Origin: JBAXTZ01 sp041666525
GTDB taxonomy: Bacteria; Bacillota; Negativicutes; JBAXTZ01
DNA length: 64,000 nucleotides
NCBI GenBank assembly: GCA_041666525.1
Contig: JBAYGT010000008.1
Location: 1 to 64,000, forward strand
Reading direction: 5' to 3'
The notes under the pieces were generated by a model. That model was not told the origin of the DNA. It made no database searches and saw nothing but the letters and a program-made list of their open reading frames with translations. Below are positions 7,361 to 15,965 of this stretch, one piece after another (the first letter of the stretch is position 1; each line of letters begins with the position of its first letter). Both the position numbers and the translations under genes were made by a program.

Positions 7361-10300
7361 ATGTCCTATACCGAACAAAATTTCGAAAACGCGATAATTG
7401 AATTATTCCGCGATACGCTGGGCTATACCTATGTGTATGGCCCGGATGTGGCGCGGGATTATCACTCGCCGCTGTATGAGGAGCTGTTGTTTTCGTCGTT
7501 GTGCGAGATTAACCCCGGTTTGTCGCTCGATGCTATACATGAAGCGTTGTTCAAACTCAAGAATTTCGCGAGTAATAATTTGCTGCAGATGAACATGGTG
7601 TTCATGGATTATTTGCAAAACGGTATTGAAGTGACGACGGCGGTGAATGGCGAAGCCCGGCACGACCGGGTGCGGTTGATTGATTATGACAACATCAAAA
7701 GCAACAGCTTTTGCGTGATCAATCAGTGGACAGTGGTGGAAAACGCCGAGAAGCGGCCGGATGTGGTGGTGTTTGTCAATGGTTTGCCGCTGGTGGTGAT
7801 TGAGTTGAAATCCTGTTCGCGTGAGCAGACCGATGTGTCGGCAGCATTCCGGCAATTGCGTAATTATATGCACGATATTCCCAGCCTGTTTGCTTACAAC
7901 GCATTTTGTGTGATGAGTGATCTTGCAGTTTCGCGGGTCGGGTCGATAACTTCCGGCGAAGACCGGTTCATGGAGTGGAAGACCAAAGACGGTAGTTATG
8001 CTGACACTGCTTACGCCGATTTCACGGTGCTGTTCGAAGGGGTGTTCGCCAAACAGCGGTTGCTCGAACTCGTCCGCGATTTTATTTTATTTTCCGACGA
8101 CAAGAAAGTTATCGCAGCCTATCATCAATATTTCGCGGTCAAAAAAGCCGTCGAGCGCACCGCAACTGCAATCGCTACCGACGGTAAAGGCGGGGTGTTT
8201 TGGCATACGCAAGGCTCAGGAAAATCGCTGTCGATGGTGTTTTATGCCAAGCTGTTGCAGACAGCGCTGAACAGCCCGACGATTGTGGTGCTGACCGATC
8301 GCAACGACCTCGATGACCAGTTGTTCGGCGAGTTTGCCAAGTGCAAGGATTATTTGCGCCAGACCCCGGAGCAGGCGGAAAACCGCGCCGATTTGAAAAA
8401 ACTGCTTGCCGGTAGGGTAGCGAACGGGATAATTTTCACGACGATGCAGAAATTCGAAGAATCAGCCGAGCCGTTATCCGAACGCCGCAATATTATTTTG
8501 ATGGCTGATGAGGCGCATCGCAGCCAGTACGCGCTCGAAGAAAAAGTCAACGCCACGAGCGGTAAGATTACGCTGGGTTTCGCGCGCCTAGTGCGCGACA
8601 GCTTGCCAAACGCCACCTTTATCGGATTTACCGGCACGCCGATATCCTCGGCAGACCGTTCGACCCGGGAAGTGTTCGGCGAATATATTGATGTTTATGA
8701 TATGACCCAGGCAGTTGAAGACGGCGCAACGCGCCCGGTGTATTACGAGAGTCGGGTTATTAACCTCGGTTTGCGCGAATCAATCCTCGATGCTATCGAC
8801 AAAGAGTACGAAGTTATTGCATCCCAGGCTGAAACCTACATGGTGGAGAAAAGCAAAAAAGAATTATCAAAAATGGAAGTCATCCTCGGCGCCGAAGCCA
8901 CGCTTCAGGCGCTTTGCTCAGATATTGTCCAACATTATGAAGACCGGCAAAACCTGCTTACGGGCAAAGCGATGATTATCGCCTATTCGCGGACGATTGC
9001 GATTGATATTTACTGGGAAATACTGCGGTTGCGGCCAGAGTGGCAAGAAAAGTTAAAGGTTGTCATGACCAGCGACAATAATGATCCGGAAGACTGGAAA
9101 GCAATTACCGGCAACAAAAAGTATCGCCAGAAACTGGCGAGAAAATTTAAAGACAACAATGATGAGATGAAAATCGCCATCGTCGTGGATATGTGGCTGA
9201 CTGGCTTTGATGTGCCGAGTCTGGCAACGATGTATATTTATAAACCGATGGCGGGGCATAATCTGATGCAGGCAATCGCCCGCGTCAACCGGGTGTTTGA
9301 GGATAAAGAAGGCGGGTTGGTGGTCGATTACGTCGGCATCGCCGCCGCGCTCAAACAGGCGATGAATGATTATACCCAGCGTGACCGCAAACGCTTCGGC
9401 GACCCGGATATCTCGAAACAGGCGCTGCCAAAGTTTTTGGAAAAACTCGCAGTGTGCAAAGATTTATTCCGCGGTTTTGATTTTGCAAAATTTATCAGCG
9501 GCAGCGATCTCGATCGCGCCAAGACCATCGTCAACGGTATAAATTTTATCATCGGCGACGAACAAACCAAAGAGTTGTTCATCAAAGAAGGCTTGTATAT
9601 GAAACAAGCCGCATCGCTCTGCCTCAGTCTCTTGGACAGAGTGCAACGGCTGGAACTGGCATTCTTTGAAGCGGTGCGCACGGCGATTACCCGGATTGCG
9701 ACCGGACGGAAAATGTCGCTCAAGGAAATCAATGACCGCATCAACGAACTGCTCAAACAAAGTATCAAGTGTGACGGCATCATCAATTTGTTTTCTGATG
9801 TCAAGGCCGAGTTTTCGCTGTTTGATGCGGCATTCCTGCAAGATATTGCCAACATGGAGCAAAAGAATCTGGCCGCGGAATTGTTAAAGAAACTGATTCA
9901 GGAACAAATCGCCGTTTACAAACGCACGAACATCGTCAAGTCGGAACTGTTTTCGCAAAAAATGGCGCGGCTGATGAACAATTACCGCAATGGTCTGTTA
10001 ACCAACGCCGAAGTAATCGACGAATTGCAAAAAATGGCCGCGGAAATTGCCCGTGAGCATAACGCCGGAGAGCAGATGGGATTGTCGGTCGAGGAGAAAG
10101 CTTTTTATGATGCGTTGCTCGCGCCGATCGCCGCGACAGATTTTTATACCAATGACGTATTGGTCAACATGACCAAAGAACTAACCGATATGCTGCGCAA
10201 AAACCGGACGGTAGACTGGCAGAAAAAAGAACAAGCCCGTGCTGCGATGCGAGTAATGGTTAAACGCCTGCTGAAAAAATACAAATACCCGCCCGAAGGC

Positions 10301-10369
10301 CAGGAGGCCGCGGTGCAGGTAGTCATCTCGCAGTGCGAAATGTGGACGGATGGGGGAGAGACGGAGTAA
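7361..10369 (+). CDS. hsdR: Type I restriction enzyme subunit HsdR
   Basis: This 1002-residue subunit translocates and cuts DNA in complex with HsdM and HsdS. The N-terminal PD-(D/E)XK domain shows RPDVVVFVNG followed by VIELKS (E148-x-K150) and the QLRNY motif. The helicase core has Walker A GSGKS near residue 285, MADEAHR near 383, and FTGTPIS soon after. The C-terminal helical region binds the methylase core. All motifs are intact, so with hsdM and hsdS the system looks complete. The ATG at 7361 follows ACGAGGTGAACC. The first 135 bp are duplicated at 5155. Confidence 0.97.
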   Translation: MSYTEQNFENAIIELFRDTLGYTYVYGPDVARDYHSPLYEELLFSSLCEINPGLSLDAIHEALFKLKNFASNNLLQMNMVFMDYLQNGIEVTTAVNGEARHDRVRLIDYDNIKSNSFCVINQWTVVENAEKRPDVVVFVNGLPLVVIELKSCSREQTDVSAAFRQLRNYMHDIPSLFAYNAFCVMSDLAVSRVGSITSGEDRFMEWKTKDGSYADTAYADFTVLFEGVFAKQRLLELVRDFILFSDDKKVIAAYHQYFAVKKAVERTATAIATDGKGGVFWHTQGSGKSLSMVFYAKLLQTALNSPTIVVLTDRNDLDDQLFGEFAKCKDYLRQTPEQAENRADLKKLLAGRVANGIIFTTMQKFEESAEPLSERRNIILMADEAHRSQYALEEKVNATSGKITLGFARLVRDSLPNATFIGFTGTPISSADRSTREVFGEYIDVYDMTQAVEDGATRPVYYESRVINLGLRESILDAIDKEYEVIASQAETYMVEKSKKELSKMEVILGAEATLQALCSDIVQHYEDRQNLLTGKAMIIAYSRTIAIDIYWEILRLRPEWQEKLKVVMTSDNNDPEDWKAITGNKKYRQKLARKFKDNNDEMKIAIVVDMWLTGFDVPSLATMYIYKPMAGHNLMQAIARVNRVFEDKEGGLVVDYVGIAAALKQAMNDYTQRDRKRFGDPDISKQALPKFLEKLAVCKDLFRGFDFAKFISGSDLDRAKTIVNGINFIIGDEQTKELFIKEGLYMKQAASLCLSLLDRVQRLELAFFEAVRTAITRIATGRKMSLKEINDRINELLKQSIKCDGIINLFSDVKAEFSLFDAAFLQDIANMEQKNLAAELLKKLIQEQIAVYKRTNIVKSELFSQKMARLMNNYRNGLLTNAEVIDELQKMAAEIAREHNAGEQMGLSVEEKAFYDALLAPIAATDFYTNDVLVNMTKELTDMLRKNRTVDWQKKEQARAAMRVMVKRLLKKYKYPPEGQEAAVQVVISQCEMWTDGGETE

Positions 10370-10405
10370 GAGCTTATCTCATATGACGATAGGTATGGAG
10401 GAATG

Positions 10406-10849
10406 ATGAAAATTCAACTCAGTCAAGCAGAAGCAGAAATTCTCATTGAAATACAAAAACTACTTGAGATGCAGAATGTTTCACTTCCTAAAGCCGGTAA
10501 ACTAGATCACCTCGCAAACAGTGCAGACGATAAGGAACATTTCATTATATCCATTGTACGTCGAGGTCTAAATCCGCAAAAAGTATCGTATTCGCTGAGA
10601 TACAAAAGTGCTATAATACTACTACGAGTCGATACCGAGAATCCTTATCACGTCAATCCGGATGGCGAGGAGCTGCCAAACAAGCATATACATATATATC
10701 GTGAAGGCTATGCAGCTAAGTGGGCATATCCACTGCCAGATAGTTTTAAGGAACCTGACGATATTGTGAAACTGTTTGAAGATTTTTTAGAGTACGCAAA
10801 CTTTGATATGACGGCAGTAAATATATCTGTTCAAGAGGAGCTGTTTTAA
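10406..10849 (+). CDS. Small uncharacterised protein (DUF6978-like), first of a coupled pair
   Basis: This 147-residue protein has no catalytic motif that I recognise. Its middle part contains alternating strands (HFIISIVRRG, YSLRYKSAIILLRVD) and an NKHIHIYREGYAAKWAYPLP segment that resembles the DUF6978 family; that family label is from memory and tentative. The second of two adjacent ATG codons (10406) is preferred because GGAGG sits 4 bp upstream. It ends one base before the start of the next gene, so the two are surely co-translated. It follows hsdR by 36 bp and is AT-rich, as expected of a restriction-island passenger. Confidence 0.65.
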   Translation: MKIQLSQAEAEILIEIQKLLEMQNVSLPKAGKLDHLANSADDKEHFIISIVRRGLNPQKVSYSLRYKSAIILLRVDTENPYHVNPDGEELPNKHIHIYREGYAAKWAYPLPDSFKEPDDIVKLFEDFLEYANFDMTAVNISVQEELF

Positions 10850-11617
10850 ATGTTTATATCACCTGCTCCGGATTACATTTCAGATTATTTGAAATGGATA
10901 AAGCAAAGAATAACTCAGGTTGAATTGCCGAATGGATGGACTGAGCTTAATACCCCATTTCTCGATAGGCACAACGATGGTATTTCTATTTATCTGCGAA
11001 AAAATGGCTCGAAGATTGAAATGACCGATGACAGTTTTACGCTGATTGATCTTGAAATGTCGGGATGTAATATTAAGACCCCTACACGTAAACAATTGTT
11101 GACAACGGTTTTGAATGGTTACGGAATAAAACTTGATGGGCAGGCGCTTACAGTAAATGCGACTGAACATGATTTCGCTCAGAAAAAGCACATGTTGATT
11201 CAAGCAATAATGACTGTGAATGATATGTTTGTTGTTGCGCGCAACCAAGTAGAAAATATGTTTCTTGAAGACATTACTGAATATTTTGACGAAAAAGATA
11301 TTCGTTATTTGCCGTTTGTACCACTGCATGGTACCAGTGGATTGTTGCATACTGTGGATTTTGTTATTCCAAAATCCAAGAAGGCTCCCGAAAGGTGCAT
11401 CTTTGCAATTAATAATCCAACTACCGACTATGCTGAAAGAATATTGTTCAGATGGCTAGATATTAAGGATGCAAGACAGACTGAAAGCAAAATGTATGCA
11501 TTGCTCAATGATAGTAAAACAATATCGGATAAGGTAGTTTCAGCGCTTAAGGCTTATGAATGTGTTACAACAAAATGGAGTGAGCGCGAAAAAATTATTG
11601 CCGAGTTGGCTGCGTGA
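10850..11617 (+). CDS. DUF1828/DUF1829-type protein, second of a coupled pair
   Basis: The 255-residue protein looks like the DUF1828 (about residues 25-115: GISIYLRKNGSKIEMTDDSF, then LEMSGC) plus DUF1829 (C-terminal) architecture known from phage and defence-island genes of unknown biochemistry. Its C-terminal part has HTVDFVIPKSKKAPERCIFA, a D...strand arrangement loosely like a nuclease fold, but no full active site can be claimed. The start codon directly abuts the upstream stop. With its partner it could be an accessory defence or toxin-antitoxin pair; this is inference from context. Confidence 0.7.
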   Translation: MFISPAPDYISDYLKWIKQRITQVELPNGWTELNTPFLDRHNDGISIYLRKNGSKIEMTDDSFTLIDLEMSGCNIKTPTRKQLLTTVLNGYGIKLDGQALTVNATEHDFAQKKHMLIQAIMTVNDMFVVARNQVENMFLEDITEYFDEKDIRYLPFVPLHGTSGLLHTVDFVIPKSKKAPERCIFAINNPTTDYAERILFRWLDIKDARQTESKMYALLNDSKTISDKVVSALKAYECVTTKWSEREKIIAELAA

Positions 11618-11780
11618 ATGAAATTAAAAAAGGGAGTGTAAATAAACTGGTTATGTTTATCTACTATGAGTTACGTATTACTACTTTTTTTGCGAACTCG
11701 CCGCAGTATGTGAAGCGGTGATGCAGAGATAAATTGAAATGATAATATAAGTAAGGTAGCTGTTTACGGCGATTAGGCGG

Positions 11781-12203
11781 GTGAGCAGAGTGGGAAATTG
11801 GGAAACGCTAAAAAAAGAAATAAAGTCAATAAGCGTGGAAGAAAAACGCGAGATTGAGATGATGTCTGAAATCGTTTCACAGATTATTGTCGCGCGTGAA
11901 GAACTCGGCTTAAGTCAGCGGCAGTTAGCTGAATTGGCTGATATGAATCAATCAGCGCTGGCGCGAATGGAGATGATGCGCATCACTCCGCGACTTGATA
12001 CCGTTTGCCACGCTTTCAGTTATGGGCAAGACGTTACAAGTGGCATGATTACTATGAACTGCTTGTATGTGCAAAAACGCCGCCTGGACGAAATTAATCG
12101 TTCGGGCGGCGGTTTTGTTAATGTGGCTATTTATTTTCCGGCGATTAGCGCTGCGAATTCGCTGGAGTATTGGAATGCGCGTTATTTTCGATACGGGAAA
12201 TAG
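11781..12203 (+). pseudogene. Degenerate XRE-family (HigA-like) regulator
   Basis: The frame begins at GTG 11781 and encodes an XRE helix-turn-helix: SQIIVAREELGLSQRQLAELADMNQSALARME at about residues 33-64. Up to RITPRLDT the match to HigA-like antitoxins is good. After that the expected hydrophobic tail is lost and the frame reads unrelated sequence to 12203, overlapping the opposite-strand gene at 12145. No partner toxin gene is visible. I take it as a decayed or 3'-replaced regulator. A functional short DNA-binding protein is still possible. Confidence 0.6.
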
Positions 12204-12486
12204 AAATTATCTCAATAATTTTCCCCCACATATGGACGTTATAGAGGTCTTTTTTTACAGCGACAACCTGGACTGCCAAGCCATCATGCTTGTAATCATC
12301 ACTCAAGTTGGTTGGCTCGTAATGTGTTCCGTCAGTGGCGACAATTCCCCAAAAGCTGCCTTCTAAATCAATATGTTGGATGGTTCCGGAAAAACTGAAA
12401 TTTTCCGCCATGGCGCCACCGGTCATAAACAGCAAGCATAGCGCTATAACAAAAATCACCAGAGAGCTATTTACTGATTTCTTCAT
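12145..12486 (-). CDS. Small exported protein of unknown function
   Basis: The 113-residue product has a classic signal peptide (MKKSVNSSLVIFVIALCLLF, cleavage probably after GGAMA near residue 27). It is followed by a short beta-rich domain with FSFSGTIQHIDLEGSFWGIV and ends in a variable tail. This looks like a small OB-like or beta-barrel periplasmic domain. An AGGAGGATAA ribosome site precedes the ATG. It is divergent from the AAA ATPase gene. No function is assigned. Confidence 0.7.
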   Translation of the reverse strand: MKKSVNSSLVIFVIALCLLFMTGGAMAENFSFSGTIQHIDLEGSFWGIVATDGTHYEPTNLSDDYKHDGLAVQVVAVKKDLYNVHMWGKIIEIISISRIENNAHSNTPANSQR

Positions 12487-12677
12487 GGATTTATCCTCCT
12501 GTTATTATATTAATTCGACAGCGACGGCAAGTAATCCTGCCGTTGTTGTCTGAGTTTATGTTGGTAGGCTCTCGTTGGTGAAATTTTACTAGCTATCATT
12601 GTAAGTGTGATTTATGTTGAATAAAATTGAAATTGTGCTATTATTATGTTGATAAAAGTTTAGGGAATAAGATATTT

Positions 12678-13973
12678 ATGAAAAGAAAAATCTATAATAA
12701 GTTGTTTGCATGGAAGAACAAGCCTGATCGGTTGCCGCTGTTGCTGTATGGTGCTCGTCAAACGGGCAAGACTTATATTCTGACCGAATTTGGCCGACAG
12801 CATTATAGCAATATAGCCTATGTCAATTTTGAACAAAGCACACCGGCGCGTATGATTTTTGACGGTGATCTTTTGCCGTCGAGGATTATTGAATTATTGA
12901 GTTCGGTGCTGGAAATTGAGATTAAACCTGATAAAACTCTGCTTTTTTTTGACGAAATACAAGCTTGTGATCGGGCGTTGACGGCGCTGAAATATTTTGC
13001 CGAACAAGCAAACGACTATCATATTGTTGCTGCAGGAAGTTTACTAGGAGTTGCGGTCAACCGGGAGAAATTTTCTTTTCCAGTCGGTAAGGTGCAAATC
13101 GAGACGCTTTATCCGATGGATTTTGAAGAATATTTGTGGGCGCGCGGCAAGAAAGGCTTAGTTAAAGAAATTCACAGCTGTTTTGCTGAGAGAAAAGCTG
13201 TTGAAGAAGCATTGCATGTTCATCTACTGGAAGTTCTCAGGGAATATCTGCTGATTGGCGGAATGCCGGCAGTTGTTAAAGAGTATTTAATTGCCAAAGA
13301 CTACCAAAAAGCTGCCGATATTCAGCGCTGGATATTGAGTTCTTATGTCGTTGATATGACGAAATACGCTACTGCTTCAGAAAGTGCGAAAATCCGTGCG
13401 GCGTTCGCTACATTGCCAATGCAACTGGCTAAGGATAACCAAAAATTTCAATACAAATTGATCAAAAAAGGCGCGAGTGCCACTCATTTTGGAGTAGCGA
13501 TTGATTGGCTGGAATCAAGTGGTGTAGTTATTAAGTGTCGCAAAGTAAATAGCGGATATACGCCGCTTTCAATGTATACGGACATGAGCGCGTTCAAGCT
13601 TTTCCCCGCCGATGTAGGGTTGTTTTGTTCAATGGCAGGAATATTACTTGCCGATGTCGTGGGAGTGAATGACAATACTGGTAAAACGCGGGGCATTTTG
13701 GCTGAATGCTATGTGGCGCAATGTCTTTCGGCTTCAGGTGCTCAGTTATACTATTGGGAATCTGACGGAATTGCTGAAATTGATTTCGTAATTGTTGACA
13801 ATGGGATGGCTATACCTTTAGAAGTAAAATCTTCTGTTAATACACGAGCACGGAGTTTAGAGGTTTATCGCAAACGTTATAATCCTGGTTATGTTATCCG
13901 TATTTCAGAAAAAAACTTTGGATTTGATAACGGCATATTTTCGATTCCGTTGTATGCGGCATTTCTTGTTTAA
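12678..13973 (+). CDS. AAA_14/DUF4143 ATPase
   Basis: This 431-residue protein belongs to a common group of prokaryotic ATPases of unknown role. Walker A (LYGARQTGKTYI) is near residue 20, Walker B (LLFFDEIQACDRALTALKYF) near 90, and the C-terminal DUF4143 domain ends with EIDFVIVDNGMAIPLEVKSS, a D...E-x-K pattern like PD-(D/E)XK folds. The ATG at 12678 is chosen because MKRKIYNKLFAWKNK is the usual beginning; a TTG 51 bp upstream is the alternative. These genes often occur singly, as here, and are frequently gained and lost. Confidence 0.85.
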   Translation: MKRKIYNKLFAWKNKPDRLPLLLYGARQTGKTYILTEFGRQHYSNIAYVNFEQSTPARMIFDGDLLPSRIIELLSSVLEIEIKPDKTLLFFDEIQACDRALTALKYFAEQANDYHIVAAGSLLGVAVNREKFSFPVGKVQIETLYPMDFEEYLWARGKKGLVKEIHSCFAERKAVEEALHVHLLEVLREYLLIGGMPAVVKEYLIAKDYQKAADIQRWILSSYVVDMTKYATASESAKIRAAFATLPMQLAKDNQKFQYKLIKKGASATHFGVAIDWLESSGVVIKCRKVNSGYTPLSMYTDMSAFKLFPADVGLFCSMAGILLADVVGVNDNTGKTRGILAECYVAQCLSASGAQLYYWESDGIAEIDFVIVDNGMAIPLEVKSSVNTRARSLEVYRKRYNPGYVIRISEKNFGFDNGIFSIPLYAAFLV

Positions 13974-14108
13974 ATATTTGTTCAACAAATATCGTTAATA
14001 AAAAATGTTGTAATTAACCACATTTGGCATTTTTTGCATCATTGTGCCAAGGCTTTTATTAGAAAAGAAGGTATAACCAGAAGAGAAATATTTTCGGGTG
14101 TGCTCCGC

Positions 14109-14137
14109 TTGCTAATGAGGTGCATATATTATATAGT
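14109..14137 (+). promoter_or_regulatory. Sigma-70-type promoter of the DEAD-box helicase gene
   Basis: TTGCTA (14109-14114), a 17-bp spacer and TATAGT (14132-14137) lie 84 bp before the helicase start. A transcript starting near 14144 would carry a leader of about 77 nt that contains the hairpin at 14155-14190. Confidence 0.6.
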
Positions 14138-14154
14138 ATGGTGACCAAAATATC

Positions 14155-14190
14155 GCCGCAAAGCATTTGTAGATAAAATTGCTTTGCGGC
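14155..14190 (+). promoter_or_regulatory. Perfect 11-bp hairpin in the helicase mRNA leader
   Basis: GCCGCAAAGCA (14155-14165) pairs perfectly with TGCTTTGCGGC (14180-14190) across a 14-nt loop. No T tract follows; instead the tandem AAGGAAATTT AAGGAAATTT with the ribosome site comes next. A stable leader fold is a reasonable place for temperature or autoregulatory control of an RNA helicase. That role is inferred. Confidence 0.55.
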
Positions 14191-14220
14191 TTGAAATTTT
14201 AAGGAAATTTAAGGAAATTT

Positions 14221-15480
14221 ATGTCATTTGAAAATTTAGGCTTAGCAAAAGAATTGCTTCAAGCAGTACATGAGCTTGGTTATACTGAGCCAACTCCCAT
14301 TCAACAACAAGCTATTCCGGCAATATTAAATGGTGGCGATCTATTGGCAGCCGCGGAAACTGGCAGCGGAAAAACTGCGGCTTTTACTTTGCCAATTATG
14401 CAACGATTAGCCGACAAAGCGACCAAAGGTCCGAGTGTAGGACGTCCGCCAATTCGTGCCTTGATTTTAGTGCCAACGCGTGAGTTAGCGGCGCAGGTTG
14501 AAGAGTGTATCATTGATTATGGTAAATATCTGAAACTAGAATCAATGGTAATGATTGGCGGGGTTAGTATTAATCCACAAATTAGGCGCTTACGTGCGAG
14601 AGTCGATATTCTCGTTTCAACTCCAGGCAGATTATTAGATCACGTCGGACAAAAAACCATTAACTTGAGTAATGTGCAAACGCTAGTTCTCGATGAAGCT
14701 GACCGCATGCTAGATATGGGGTTTATTCGTGATATTAAGAAAATCATGGCATTATTACCCAAGAAGCGCCAGAATTTATTGTTTTCGGCTACTTTACCCA
14801 TGGAAATCAAGGCTCTTGCAGCTGAATTATTAGATGAACCAGCGCTAATTGAAGTTTCAAAGCCCAATTCTCCCGTAGCATTAATTACGCATAAAGTTCA
14901 TCCTTGTGATCAAGAAACGAAACGTGCATTGTTAGCGCATTTGATTAAACAGCACAATTGGAATCAAGTACTGGTGTTTACCCGTACTAAACATGGTGCC
15001 AATCGTTTAGCGGAGTTTTTAGAAAAACGCGGAATTAATGCGCTGGCAATTCATGGTAATAAGAGTCAAACTAACCGTACCAATACGTTAGCCCAATTTA
15101 AGGAAGGCGCATTGCAAGTTCTGGTTGCAACCGACATTGCCGCTCGCGGTCTGGATATTATCGATTTACCGCATGTGGTAAATTATGAATTACCATACGT
15201 TCCTGAAGATTATGTTCACCGAATTGGCCGTACTGGTCGTGCTGGCAAAACAGGTGATGCAGTTTCTTTAGTGTCAGCCGCCGAGATTAAGCTCCTGATA
15301 GCCATTGAACAGCTCCTGAGAATGCCAATCGAGAGCGAAGTTGTTACTGGATTTGAACCACTATATTATCCGCGAGTTATTTCAAAAAAAAATAAATCTC
15401 GCAAGCTTAATCAACGTGACAACGTCTCTAAACCATCCGCCGCATTATTTAGTTCTCCTGCAAAAGATCGGTTCAAGTAA
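14221..15480 (+). CDS. DEAD-box ATP-dependent RNA helicase, RhlE-like
   Basis: The 419-residue protein has all the helicase motifs in order: FENLGL, Q-motif PTPIQQQAIP, motif I AAAETGSGKT (near residue 40), PTRELA, motif II VLDEAD (near 157), motif III SAT, and motif VI HRIGRTGRAGKTG near 340. A short basic tail (SKKNKSRKLNQRD) probably binds RNA. It unwinds structured RNA, typically during ribosome assembly or cold growth. It is a single-gene unit with its own promoter and a folded leader. The length is typical of the RhlE group. Confidence 0.95.
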   Translation: MSFENLGLAKELLQAVHELGYTEPTPIQQQAIPAILNGGDLLAAAETGSGKTAAFTLPIMQRLADKATKGPSVGRPPIRALILVPTRELAAQVEECIIDYGKYLKLESMVMIGGVSINPQIRRLRARVDILVSTPGRLLDHVGQKTINLSNVQTLVLDEADRMLDMGFIRDIKKIMALLPKKRQNLLFSATLPMEIKALAAELLDEPALIEVSKPNSPVALITHKVHPCDQETKRALLAHLIKQHNWNQVLVFTRTKHGANRLAEFLEKRGINALAIHGNKSQTNRTNTLAQFKEGALQVLVATDIAARGLDIIDLPHVVNYELPYVPEDYVHRIGRTGRAGKTGDAVSLVSAAEIKLLIAIEQLLRMPIESEVVTGFEPLYYPRVISKKNKSRKLNQRDNVSKPSAALFSSPAKDRFK

Positions 15481-15623
15481 TAATTTAAGTTGAAACATTA
15501 ATTTGGCAGTGACGCTTTTTGCAATCACTGCTTTTTTGTTTGTCATTCGTGCAGGACTATTTTTATTTTTGGCGAAATAATAAGTGTGTTTTAGTAGTGA
15601 TAGTTTCAACGGAGGCATGGATA

Positions 15624-15785
15624 GTGTTGCAGAATTCATTAAAAAATAAACTTGCTACACAGGAGCGCATCCCGGAACTTGATGTTATCAGAGGGTTGGC
15701 AGTCTTGTTTATGGTTGTGATTCATGTTAATTCGACCTTTGTTATTGAGAAAATTATGATAGAGAAGCCTTTATTTGATTGTTAA
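15624..15785 (+). pseudogene. N-terminal remnant of a membrane acyltransferase (DUF1624/HGSNAT-like)
   Basis: A GTG at 15624 with GGAGG 8 bp upstream starts a 53-residue frame containing RIPELDVIRGLAVLFMVVIH. This is the characteristic first membrane helix of DUF1624/heparan-alpha-glucosaminide acyltransferase-like or OpgC-type proteins. The frame stops at 15785, where a protein of this group should have many more helices, and no continuation is visible downstream. It is a truncated gene. Confidence 0.65.
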
Positions 15786-15965
15786 ACATGTTCCAGTGCT
15801 TTCTGTTACCGCAAGAAAATTATTTTAATTTTAACTTCAATAAGTAGCAATAAAGAATGACAAGTTAAAAGATATCGAGCAACATCCTGTTGGATCGAAT
15901 TGGTTTGAGCGGGCGATTTTGTGGAAAGGGCGCGAATATATTGGTTTCGCGCGATGGTATTGATT

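Noticed and set aside
11668..11699. GAGTT...GCGAACTC element here and a similar one at 56784-56817
   Set aside because: The two share only a short inverted repeat and a TTTTGCGAACTC core. Two weak copies do not support a repeat family.
13974..13992. 9-bp inverted repeat after the AAA/DUF4143 gene as a terminator
   Set aside because: It is AT-rich (ATATTTGTT/AACAAATAT), with a 1-nt loop and no T tract.
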